A DNA stretch of 64,000 nt from Microtetraspora glauca (GTDB taxonomy: Bacteria > Actinomycetota > Actinomycetes > Streptosporangiales > Streptosporangiaceae). The notes under the pieces were generated by a model. It was not told the DNA's origin. It searched no databases and saw nothing but the letters and a program-made list of their open reading frames with translations. Below are positions 34,075 to 41,907 of the stretch, piece by piece. How positions within the stretch are numbered: position 1 is the first letter of the stretch; every line of letters begins with the position of its first letter. The position numbers and the translations under genes are program-made. Location of the stretch: positions 33,961 through 97,960 of the forward strand of contig BBYL01000034.1 in assembly GCA_001570385.1 (NCBI GenBank), in the 5' to 3' direction.

Positions 34075-35498
34075 CCACGCCCGCCCGCCGAGAGGCGCTG
34101 CTCAGGCGGCTCGCGGACCTGCCGCCGGGCCGCCGCGAGGCGCTGCTCCGCTCCCTCGGCCGCTCCTCGGAGGGGGAGTCCACCGGGAGGGCGTGGCCGC
34201 TGTCGCCGGGCCAGGAACGCCTGTGGTTCCTCAGCCGGTTCGACCCGCGGGACACCAGCTACCACACCCCCTGGTGCGTACGGCTGCGCGGGCCGGTGGA
34301 CGTGGACGCGCTCGGGGCGGCCTTCACCCGGATCGCCGAGCGGCACGAGGTGCTGCGGACCAGGTTCCGGCTGGTCGTCGACACACCCGCGCAGATCGTG
34401 CTGCCGCCCTCGCCGGTGCCGGTCGAACGGATCGACGCTCCCGGGACCCCGGATCCGGAACCGGAGGACGTGGACCTCGCGCTGGCCGCGTTCGTCAACC
34501 GGCCGTTCGACCTGGAGAACGGACCGCCGCTGCGCGTCGCGCTGATGCGGCTGGGGGAGGACGACGCGCTGCTGTGCATCGTCCTGCACCACATCGTGGT
34601 CGACGGCTGGTCGCTGGACGTGCTGATGCGCGAGCTCGCCGAGTACTACGCGGCGCGGCGCGAGGGACGCGAACCCGAGCTGGAGGAGCTGCCCACGCAG
34701 TACACGCGCTTCGCCGTACAGGAAAGGGAGCGGGACCACACGGCGCGTCTGGCCTACTGGACCGGGAAGCTCGCGGGCGTGCCCGCGCTCGACCTCCCGG
34801 CCGACCGGCCACGCCCGCCCCGCTGGACGGGAAACGGCGGCCGGGAACACCTCCTGCTCTCCCCTGAGGAGATCGCTCCGCTGGAGCGGCTGGCCAGGGA
34901 GCTGCGGTGCACGCCGTTCATGGCCCTGATCGCCGCGTACCAGGCCATGCTGGGACTGGCGGCGGGACAGCATGACTTCTGCGTGGGCGTACCGGTCGCG
35001 GGCCGGTCCAGGAGCGAGCTCGCCCCGCTGATCGGCTACTTCGGGAACACGCTGGTGCTGCGCGCCGACCTGTCCGGGGACCCGACCTTCCGCGAGTTCC
35101 TCGGCCGTACCCGCGAGACCACGCTGGCGGGCATGCGGCACGCGGACGCGCCGTTCGAGCTCGTCCTCGCCGCGCTCCGGGTGCCGCGCGACATCAGCAG
35201 GCCGCCGCTGTGCCAGGCGATGTTCAACCTGCACAACCTGCCGAAGGGCGGCCTGCTCGGGACGGCGATGGGCGATCTTTCGGCGGAGCACCATCCGGCG
35301 CCGCCGACCGGCCATACGAAGGCCGAGATCTCCGTGGACATGTGGCGCGGCCCGGAGGGGCTCGGCGGGGTCCTCGACTACAGCGGCGACCTCTTCTCGC
35401 CCACGACGGCGCGGAGGTTCGCCCAGGCCCTCGGCGACGTCGTACGGCGGGCCGGAGCGAACCCTGACCTCCGGCTGTCCGAGCTGAGCGCGAAGTGA
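34071..35498 (+). CDS. Stand-alone condensation-domain protein
   Basis: 475 aa, canonical C domain: LSPGQERLWFLSRFDP (C1), RHEVLRTRFR (C2), HHIVVDGWS (His173/His174, Asp178), IGYFGNTLVLRADLSGDP (C5) and DAPFELVL (C6). Residues 1-40 form a short Arg/Leu docking-like helix (REALLRRLADLPPGRREALL). The start is GTG 34071. It is the logical upstream partner for the A-PCP protein that follows, giving a module split over two polypeptides. Confidence 0.9.
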   Translation: MTTPARREALLRRLADLPPGRREALLRSLGRSSEGESTGRAWPLSPGQERLWFLSRFDPRDTSYHTPWCVRLRGPVDVDALGAAFTRIAERHEVLRTRFRLVVDTPAQIVLPPSPVPVERIDAPGTPDPEPEDVDLALAAFVNRPFDLENGPPLRVALMRLGEDDALLCIVLHHIVVDGWSLDVLMRELAEYYAARREGREPELEELPTQYTRFAVQERERDHTARLAYWTGKLAGVPALDLPADRPRPPRWTGNGGREHLLLSPEEIAPLERLARELRCTPFMALIAAYQAMLGLAAGQHDFCVGVPVAGRSRSELAPLIGYFGNTLVLRADLSGDPTFREFLGRTRETTLAGMRHADAPFELVLAALRVPRDISRPPLCQAMFNLHNLPKGGLLGTAMGDLSAEHHPAPPTGHTKAEISVDMWRGPEGLGGVLDYSGDLFSPTTARRFAQALGDVVRRAGANPDLRLSELSAK

Positions 35499-35531
35499 CG
35501 AGGAAGTGACGAGTTCGACCGTGGAAGGCGC

Positions 35532-37484
35532 ATGAAGGTGAGCGGTGGAGTGAGCGGTGAAGTGAGCAGTGTCGTAAACGGTGTCGTAGACGGTGTCGTG
35601 ACGGCGCTCGGGCTGATCCGCGGATGGCGTGACCTGAGCCCCGACGCCGTCGCGGTGAGCGGCGCGGGAGGCGAGCTGACCTTCCGCGAACTGGACGACA
35701 GGGTCGGCCGCCTCGCGGCGGTGCTGCGCGGGCGAGGGGTGGGACCCGAGGTCCCCGTGGGGCTGTGCCTCGACCGGTCTCCCGGCATGATCGTGGCGAT
35801 GCTCGCCGTGTGGGCGGCCGGAGGCGCGTACGTGCCGCTCGACCCGGCCTTCCCCGAGGAACGGCTCCGCCTCATGCGCGAGGACGCGGGCATGGAACTG
35901 GTGCTGACCCAGCCCTCCGTGGACGCCCGGCTGTTCGACGGGATCCGCGACGTCGTGGAACTCTCCCCGGACGGCACCCCGCTCGGCGCGGTATCCGAAG
36001 GCCGGCGGGATTCGGAAGGCCGGCGGGATTCCCACGACCCGAGGGACGGCGACGGGCCGGTGGGCGAGCTCGCCTACCTGATGTACACCTCGGGGTCCAC
36101 GGGACGGCCCAAGGGGGTCGCCGTGCCGCACCGCGCGGTGGCGAACCTGCTGGAGTCCTTCGCGTCCCTGCTTGAGCTGACCCCGCGGGACGCCTGGCTC
36201 GCGGTCACCACGCTGTCCTTCGACATCTCCGTCCTCGAACTGCTGCTTCCCCTGGCCTGCGGCGCCCGGGTGGTCGTGGCCTCCGCCCACGAGACGGCGG
36301 ACGGCCGCGCGTTGCGGTCCCGCGCCGTCGCCGAGGCGGTCACGGTCATGCAGGCGACACCGGCGAGCTGGCGGATCCTGCTCGACTCCGGAGGCGTACC
36401 CGAGGGGATCAGGACCCGCCTCTGCGGCGGGGAGGCCCTTCCCCGCGATCTCGCCGACGCGCTCCTCGGCGACGGCGCGCGGCTGTGGAACGTGTACGGC
36501 CCGACCGAGACGACGGTGTGGTCCACCGCCGGGCGGGTCGCGCCGTCGCCCGCGCCGGTGGACCTGGGGGAGCCGATCGGCAGGACGTCCGTGCGCATCC
36601 TCGGCCCGGACGGGATTCCCGTACCGGCGGGCGAGGCCGGCGAGCTGCACATCGGCGGCGCGGGAGTGGCCCGGGGATATCGGGGCATGCCCGCCCGGAC
36701 GGCCGAGCGTTTCCTGCCCGACCCCTTCTCCGACGTGCCCGGTGCCCGCATGTACGCCACCGGCGACCTGGCGAGGATGCGGGACGGAAGGCTGCACTAC
36801 CTGGGCCGCGCCGACCAGCAGGTGAAGGTCCGCGGCTTCCGTATCGAGCTCGGCGAGATCGAGAGCGTCCTGCGCTCCGCGCCCGAGGTCGGGAACGCCG
36901 CCGTCGGCGTGTGCGACGGCCCGGACGGCCTGCCCCGCCTGGTCGCGTACGTGGTCCACGGGGATGGAGGCGCCGAAGAGTTGTGGCCGGTGCTGCGGGA
37001 GCGGCTGCGCCGGCACGTCCCGGAGTACATGGTGCCCGCCCATCTGGTGGTGCTCGACGCCCTTCCGCTCACTCCCAACGGGAAGCTCGACAGGAACGCG
37101 CTGCCGTCGCCCGAGTGGACCCGCGCGCGGACCACTCCGTACCGGCCTCCGGCGACCGCGCTGGAGGAGGAGCTGGTGACGATGTGGGGCGACGTGCTGG
37201 GCATCGAGGAGCCGATCGGCGTCGACGACGACTTCTTCGAGCTCGGCGGCCACTCGCTGACCGCCACGCAGATCATCGCCAGGATCCAGGCGCGGTTCAC
37301 CGTCGCCGTGCCGATCGTGGTGTTGTTCGAGCACCCGACGATCGCGGAACTGGCCGTGGAGATGGACCGCCTCGACGACGACGACCTCGACCTGGCCGAG
37401 GTGGCCGCGCTGCGCGACGAGCTCGACGGTCTCGGCGCGCAGGACCTGGCGGCCCTCTTCGACGAACTGGCGCCGGGCGCATGA
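35532..37484 (+). CDS. NRPS A-PCP protein, predicted glycine-type specificity
   Basis: 650 aa. Adenylation domain about 25-520 with YTSGSTGRPKG (from about 185), FDISVLEL (A4), NVYGPTETT (A5), GFRIELGE (A8) and TPNGKLDR (A10). PCP Ser575 lies in LGGHSLTATQ. The code read by eye is D-I-L-Q-L-G-V-V-W-K, very close to the classical Gly code D-I-L-Q-L-G-L-I-W-K. The first 20 residues (VSGGVSGEVSSVV...) are encoded by near-repeats of GTGAGCGGTG and GTCGTA and look like expanded non-homologous sequence; several alternative starts exist. C-terminal 40 residues are acidic and may be a docking segment. Stop overlaps the next start (ATGA). Confidence 0.9.
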   Translation: MKVSGGVSGEVSSVVNGVVDGVVTALGLIRGWRDLSPDAVAVSGAGGELTFRELDDRVGRLAAVLRGRGVGPEVPVGLCLDRSPGMIVAMLAVWAAGGAYVPLDPAFPEERLRLMREDAGMELVLTQPSVDARLFDGIRDVVELSPDGTPLGAVSEGRRDSEGRRDSHDPRDGDGPVGELAYLMYTSGSTGRPKGVAVPHRAVANLLESFASLLELTPRDAWLAVTTLSFDISVLELLLPLACGARVVVASAHETADGRALRSRAVAEAVTVMQATPASWRILLDSGGVPEGIRTRLCGGEALPRDLADALLGDGARLWNVYGPTETTVWSTAGRVAPSPAPVDLGEPIGRTSVRILGPDGIPVPAGEAGELHIGGAGVARGYRGMPARTAERFLPDPFSDVPGARMYATGDLARMRDGRLHYLGRADQQVKVRGFRIELGEIESVLRSAPEVGNAAVGVCDGPDGLPRLVAYVVHGDGGAEELWPVLRERLRRHVPEYMVPAHLVVLDALPLTPNGKLDRNALPSPEWTRARTTPYRPPATALEEELVTMWGDVLGIEEPIGVDDDFFELGGHSLTATQIIARIQARFTVAVPIVVLFEHPTIAELAVEMDRLDDDDLDLAEVAALRDELDGLGAQDLAALFDELAPGA

Positions 37485-40400
37485 GGGCCCCGCTGTCCCC
37501 GACCCAGGAGCGCCTCTGGCTCCTCCAGCGCCTGTATCCGGACGACGCCTCCTACACCATGTACCTCGTACGGCGGCTGCGCGGGCCGCTCGACCCGGCG
37601 GTCCTGGAGGAGGCGTTCGCCCAGGTCGTCGCCCGGCACGAGAGCCTGCGCACGGGATTCACCGAGGAGGACGGCGTGCCCTGGGCGGTCGCCGTCCCCG
37701 CCGGTCCGGCCGGTGGCCTGGTCGAGTGGCTCGACGCGGGAAGCCGGGAGGAGGCGGAACGCATGGTGGCCGGACGCGTCAACGCGCCGTTCGACCTCGC
37801 CGCGGGCGTGCCGCTGCGGATCGCGGTGATCGGGATCGGCCCGGACGACCACGTCCTGTGCGTCACGATGCACCACATCATCGGCGACGGCTGGTCCCTG
37901 AACGTGCTCCTCGACGATCTGGCCGAGTGCTACACCGCCCGGTCACAGGACCGGGAGCCCCGGCTGCGGCCGTTGCCCGTCCAGCCCACGGACTACGCGC
38001 GCTGGCAGCGCCGCCGGGCCGAGCGCGCCGTGCCGTACTGGCAGGAGAGGCTCGCCGACCCGCCGCCGCCCGAGCTGCCCTTCGCCACGACCTCGGCGCA
38101 GGGCGTCGCCAGGCACGGCGCGTTCCATCACGTCCGGGTCGGGGAGGACGTGGCGCGCGGCCTCGAACGGCTCGGACGCGAGCACCGGACGACCCTGTTC
38201 ACCGTGCTCATGGCGGCCTACCAGGTACTGCTGCACCGCCACACCGGCCAGACCGACCTCCTCGTCGGAACGGCGGTCGCCGGCCGTGATCGGGTCGAGC
38301 TGGAGCCCCTCGTCGGGTACCTCGCCCAGACGGTGGTGCTGCGCGGCGACCTCGACGGCGACCCGGCGTTCACCGACCTGCTCGTGCGCACCAGGACCGA
38401 GGCACTGAGCGCGATGAGCCGGCCGTCGGTGCCCTTCGAGCGGATCGGGCATCCGCCCGAGACGCTGATGCCGACCATGCTGATCCTGCACAACCAGAAC
38501 GTGGGACCGACCCGGCCCTTCGGTGAGCTGGCCGTGAGCCTGTTCCCGGACGGCTTCGGCCAGGCCAAGCTCGACCTGCTCACCGAGGCGTGGTGGGACG
38601 GCCCGGAGCTGGTCGTCTCCTTCTGCTACGACGCGGCGCGGCATGAGGCCGGGGAGGCGGGGCGGGAGACGTTCCGCCGGCTCGCCGACCGGTTCCTGCT
38701 CCTGCTGGAATCCGCCGTGGCCGAGCCGACCCGGCGGATCTCGGAGCTGCGGATCTGGACGGACGCCGACCAGGCGGACATCCGCGCGCTGGCCGGTGAC
38801 GGCGCGGACGCGACCGGCCCCCTCGTCCCGGAGATGATCGCCGAGACGGTACGGCGCACGCCGGAGGCGGCGGCGGTGACCTGCGGCGAGACCGTGCTCA
38901 GGTACCGGGAGCTGGACGCGAGGGCGGGAGCCCTCGCCGCCGCTCTCAGGGACGGCGGTGTGCGGCCCGGTGACCTCGTCGGCGTCTGCCTGCCCCGCTC
39001 GGTCGAGGCGATCACGGCACTCCTCGCCGTCTGGCGGGCCGGGGCGGCGTACCTGCCGCTCGATCCAGACGATCCGGACGAGCGGCTCGCCTTCTCGCTC
39101 GGCGACTGCGCGGTGACGCATGTGATCACCCATCGCCCCCTGCCGGGCACGTTCACCCTGATCGACCCGCGGGCCGTGCCCGGCCCGTCGATCGATCCCC
39201 CGACCGATCCCCCGACCGATCCGCCTGTGGGGCCGATGGACGTCGCCTACGTCATCTCCACCTCGGGCTCGACCGGCAGGCCCAAGGGCGTGGCGGTCGA
39301 GCACCGCGCCATAGCGGCCCGCGTGCGCTGGATGCGGGAGGAGTACGGCCTGGCGCCGGGCGACCAGGTGGTCCAGTTCGCCTCGCTCAGCTTCGACACC
39401 CACCTCGAAGAGGTGTTCCCCACGCTCGCCGCCGGGGCCGCCCTGGTGCTGCTGCCCGAGGGGGCGGCGACACTGCCCGACCTGCTCGCTTCCCCGGCGG
39501 GACGCCGGATCAGCGTGCTCGACCTCCCCACCGCCTACTGGCACCACCTGGTCGAGGAGATCGACCAGATCGCCTGGCCGCCGTCGCTGCGCCTGGTGAT
39601 CATCGGGGGCGAGCAGGCGTCCGGTGGAGCCGTGGCCCGCTGGCACGACAGTGGGTTAGGCGAGCGGGTCCGGCTCGTCAACACGTACGGTCCGACCGAG
39701 GCCGCGGTCATCGCGACCGCGACCGGCCTGGGCGGCGCCGACGGTGGTGACGGCGCTGACGCCGGCACGGCCGGCCGGCCTCCCATCGGGCGGCCGGTCG
39801 GCGCCACCACGGTCCACCTGCTCGACGGGCGGGGCGGCCCGCTGCCGAAGGGAGCCGTCGGCGAGCTGGTCATCGGCGGAGCCGGAGTGGCCCGGGGCTA
39901 CCTGGGCCGTCCCGCCCTCACCGCCGCCGGGTTCGTCCCCGACCCCGGCGGCCCGCCGGGAGCCCGCCGCTACCGCACCGGGGACCGGGCCCGCTGGCGG
40001 CAGGACGGCAGGCTGGAGTTCCTGGGCCGGATCGACGAGCAGCTCAAGGTACGCGGCTTCCGGATCGAGCCCGGGGAGGTCGAGGCCCGCCTGCTCACCC
40101 ACCCCGACGTGGGGCAGGCGTTCGTGACGGTCCGCGCCGAGGAGCTCGTGGCGTACGTGACCGGAACCGCCGCGCACGAGGAGCTGCGGGCGCACCTCAC
40201 GCGCGTGCTGCCGCGCCATCTCGTCCCGGCGGCCTGGATGACCCTCGACGCGCTGCCGCTCACGGCACGCGGCAAGATCGACCGGGCGGCGCTGCCCGAA
40301 CCGGTGCGGGCGGCCTCCGCCGGGCAGGTCCCCCCGCGCACGGACGCGGAGCGGCTGGTGGCCGGCACCTGGGAGGAACTGCTCGGCGTGGAGGCCGTGA

Positions 40401-40624
40401 GCGCCTTCGACGACTTCTTCGCGCTGGGCGGCCACTCCCTGCTCGCGACCAGGATCGCGGCCAGGCTGCGCCGTACGACGGGGGTGGAGGTGCCGGTGCG
40501 GACGATCTTCGAGAGCAGGACCGTCGCCGAGCTGGCGTCGGCCCTGGAGGACCTGCTGATCGCCGAGCTGGCCGGGATGTCGGACGAGGAGGCCGAGCGC
40601 CTGCTCTCCACCTCGGAGGCGTGA
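37481..40624 (+). CDS. NRPS C-A-PCP module
   Basis: 1047 aa. C domain with HHIIGDGWS (His131/His132, Asp136). A domain with STSGSTGRPKG (from about 594), FDTHLEEVF (A4), NTYGPTEAA, GFRIEPGE and TARGKIDR. PCP Ser986 in GGHSLLATR. The code read by eye is D-T-E-D-I-G-T-V-I-K; acidic residues at positions 239 and 278 suggest a cationic or strongly polar side chain, but I do not recognise an exact published code. The A8 motif has Pro instead of Leu (IEPGE). A Pro/Asp/Thr triple repeat (IDPPTDPPTDPPV) precedes A3. No TE, epimerase or reductase; the module must hand over to the TE of the 23509 protein. Last gene of the cluster. Confidence 0.9.
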   Translation: MRAPLSPTQERLWLLQRLYPDDASYTMYLVRRLRGPLDPAVLEEAFAQVVARHESLRTGFTEEDGVPWAVAVPAGPAGGLVEWLDAGSREEAERMVAGRVNAPFDLAAGVPLRIAVIGIGPDDHVLCVTMHHIIGDGWSLNVLLDDLAECYTARSQDREPRLRPLPVQPTDYARWQRRRAERAVPYWQERLADPPPPELPFATTSAQGVARHGAFHHVRVGEDVARGLERLGREHRTTLFTVLMAAYQVLLHRHTGQTDLLVGTAVAGRDRVELEPLVGYLAQTVVLRGDLDGDPAFTDLLVRTRTEALSAMSRPSVPFERIGHPPETLMPTMLILHNQNVGPTRPFGELAVSLFPDGFGQAKLDLLTEAWWDGPELVVSFCYDAARHEAGEAGRETFRRLADRFLLLLESAVAEPTRRISELRIWTDADQADIRALAGDGADATGPLVPEMIAETVRRTPEAAAVTCGETVLRYRELDARAGALAAALRDGGVRPGDLVGVCLPRSVEAITALLAVWRAGAAYLPLDPDDPDERLAFSLGDCAVTHVITHRPLPGTFTLIDPRAVPGPSIDPPTDPPTDPPVGPMDVAYVISTSGSTGRPKGVAVEHRAIAARVRWMREEYGLAPGDQVVQFASLSFDTHLEEVFPTLAAGAALVLLPEGAATLPDLLASPAGRRISVLDLPTAYWHHLVEEIDQIAWPPSLRLVIIGGEQASGGAVARWHDSGLGERVRLVNTYGPTEAAVIATATGLGGADGGDGADAGTAGRPPIGRPVGATTVHLLDGRGGPLPKGAVGELVIGGAGVARGYLGRPALTAAGFVPDPGGPPGARRYRTGDRARWRQDGRLEFLGRIDEQLKVRGFRIEPGEVEARLLTHPDVGQAFVTVRAEELVAYVTGTAAHEELRAHLTRVLPRHLVPAAWMTLDALPLTARGKIDRAALPEPVRAASAGQVPPRTDAERLVAGTWEELLGVEAVSAFDDFFALGGHSLLATRIAARLRRTTGVEVPVRTIFESRTVAELASALEDLLIAELAGMSDEEAERLLSTSEA

Positions 40625-40731
40625 CAGCGCGGCGGATACATGCCGTCGTGTAGCCGGGGTGTACCAGCGAGTTGCTGGCCGACCGTGTGCTCGCCGTACT
40701 CGTCGGACGCGTCGGTGCCGCCGCCTCGCGG

Positions 40732-41877
40732 TCAGCGCGCGAGATGGCGGCTGATCACCAGGCGCTGGATCTGGTTGGTGCCCTCGAAGATCTGCATGAT
40801 CTTGGCCTCGCGCATGTAACGCTCGACCCGGAACTCCCGCGTGTATCCGTACCCGCCGAAGACCTGCACCGCGTCGGTGGTGACCTTCATGGCGGTGTCG
40901 GTGGCGACCAGCTTGGCGACGCTCGCCTGCCTGCTGTACGGGAGGCCGGCGTCGCGGCGGCGGGCGGCGTCGAGGTACATCGCGCGGGCGGAGTCCACGC
41001 CGGCCGCCATGTCGGCGAGCAGGAAACCGAGCCCCTGGTGGTCGATGATCTTCTTGCCGAACGCCTGGCGCTCCTTGGCGTAGGCGACGGCCTCGTCGAG
41101 CGCGGCCTGGGCGAGGCCGGTGGCGCACGCGGCGATGCCGAGCCGGCCGGAGTCCAGGGCGCTGAAGGCGATCTGCAGGCCCTGCCCCTCCTCGCCGATC
41201 AGCCGGTCTGCCTCCAGAAGCGCGCCGTTCCAGTGCGCGCTGGTCGTGGGGACGGCGTGCAGGCCCATCTTCTCCTCGGGGCGGCCGAAGGCCAGGCCGT
41301 CGGCGGCACCGGGCGCGAGGAAGCAGGAGATGCCCCGGCCGCCCTCGCCCGTCCGCGCGAACAGGGCGTAGAAGTCCGCGATGCCCCCGTGGGTGATCCA
41401 CGCCTTGTTGCCGGTGATCCGGTACCCGCTCTCAGTCCTTTCCGCCTTGCAGGCGAGCGCGGCGGCGTCCGACCCCGCCTGCGGCTCCGAAAGGCTGTAG
41501 CCGCCGACGATCCGCCCGGCCAGCATGTCGGGCAGCCAGCGCTCCCGCTGGCGCTGCGTGCCGAAGGAGGCCACGGGGAAGCAGGCCAACGTGTGCACGC
41601 TGGTCGCGACGGCGACCGCCGCCCAGCGGGCCGCCAGTTCCTCGATCACCTGCAGGTACACCTCGTACGGCCGGCCGCCGCCGCCGAACTCCTCGGGGTA
41701 CGGCAGGCCGAGCAGCCCGGCCGCGCCGAGTGTGCCGAACAGGCCCTCGGGATAGGTCTCGGCGCGCTCGTGCTCGTCGACCCGGCGGGCGAGTTCCTTG
41801 TCGGCGATCTCACGCGTGAGCTCGATGAGATCGCGGGCGTCCTGGTCGGGCAGCAGGCGTTCGACGGGCACGGTCAC
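40732..41877 (-). CDS. Acyl-CoA dehydrogenase
   Basis: FAD-dependent acyl-CoA dehydrogenase, 381 aa, normal length. Motifs: GGYSLSEPQAGSDAAAL (FAD/substrate loop), KAWITHGG, ACATGLAQAALDEAVAYAKERQAFGK and the C-terminal QIFEGTNQIQRLVISRHLAR with the catalytic Glu. It faces the NRPS cluster convergently, with 107 bp between the stops and no hairpin. It lies 31 bp downstream of the indolepyruvate oxidoreductase gene, suggesting one transcript for amino-acid catabolism. Membership in the NRPS cluster is unlikely. Confidence 0.93.
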   Translation of the reverse strand: MTVPVERLLPDQDARDLIELTREIADKELARRVDEHERAETYPEGLFGTLGAAGLLGLPYPEEFGGGGRPYEVYLQVIEELAARWAAVAVATSVHTLACFPVASFGTQRQRERWLPDMLAGRIVGGYSLSEPQAGSDAAALACKAERTESGYRITGNKAWITHGGIADFYALFARTGEGGRGISCFLAPGAADGLAFGRPEEKMGLHAVPTTSAHWNGALLEADRLIGEEGQGLQIAFSALDSGRLGIAACATGLAQAALDEAVAYAKERQAFGKKIIDHQGLGFLLADMAAGVDSARAMYLDAARRRDAGLPYSRQASVAKLVATDTAMKVTTDAVQVFGGYGYTREFRVERYMREAKIMQIFEGTNQIQRLVISRHLAR

Positions 41878-41907
41878 TCCTGGGGGATGAAATGTCGGTC
41901 TTATGGA

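Noticed and set aside
33999..37334. Very long antisense ORF (1111 codons, minus) across the NRPS genes
   Set aside because: It mirrors strongly supported C, A and PCP domains on the plus strand; its own translation is low-complexity Arg/Gly/His/Pro without motifs, the usual shadow in GC-rich DNA.
40732..41877. Acyl-CoA dehydrogenase as tailoring enzyme of the NRPS cluster
   Set aside because: Opposite strand and 31 bp from the indolepyruvate oxidoreductase, with which it forms a catabolic pair.
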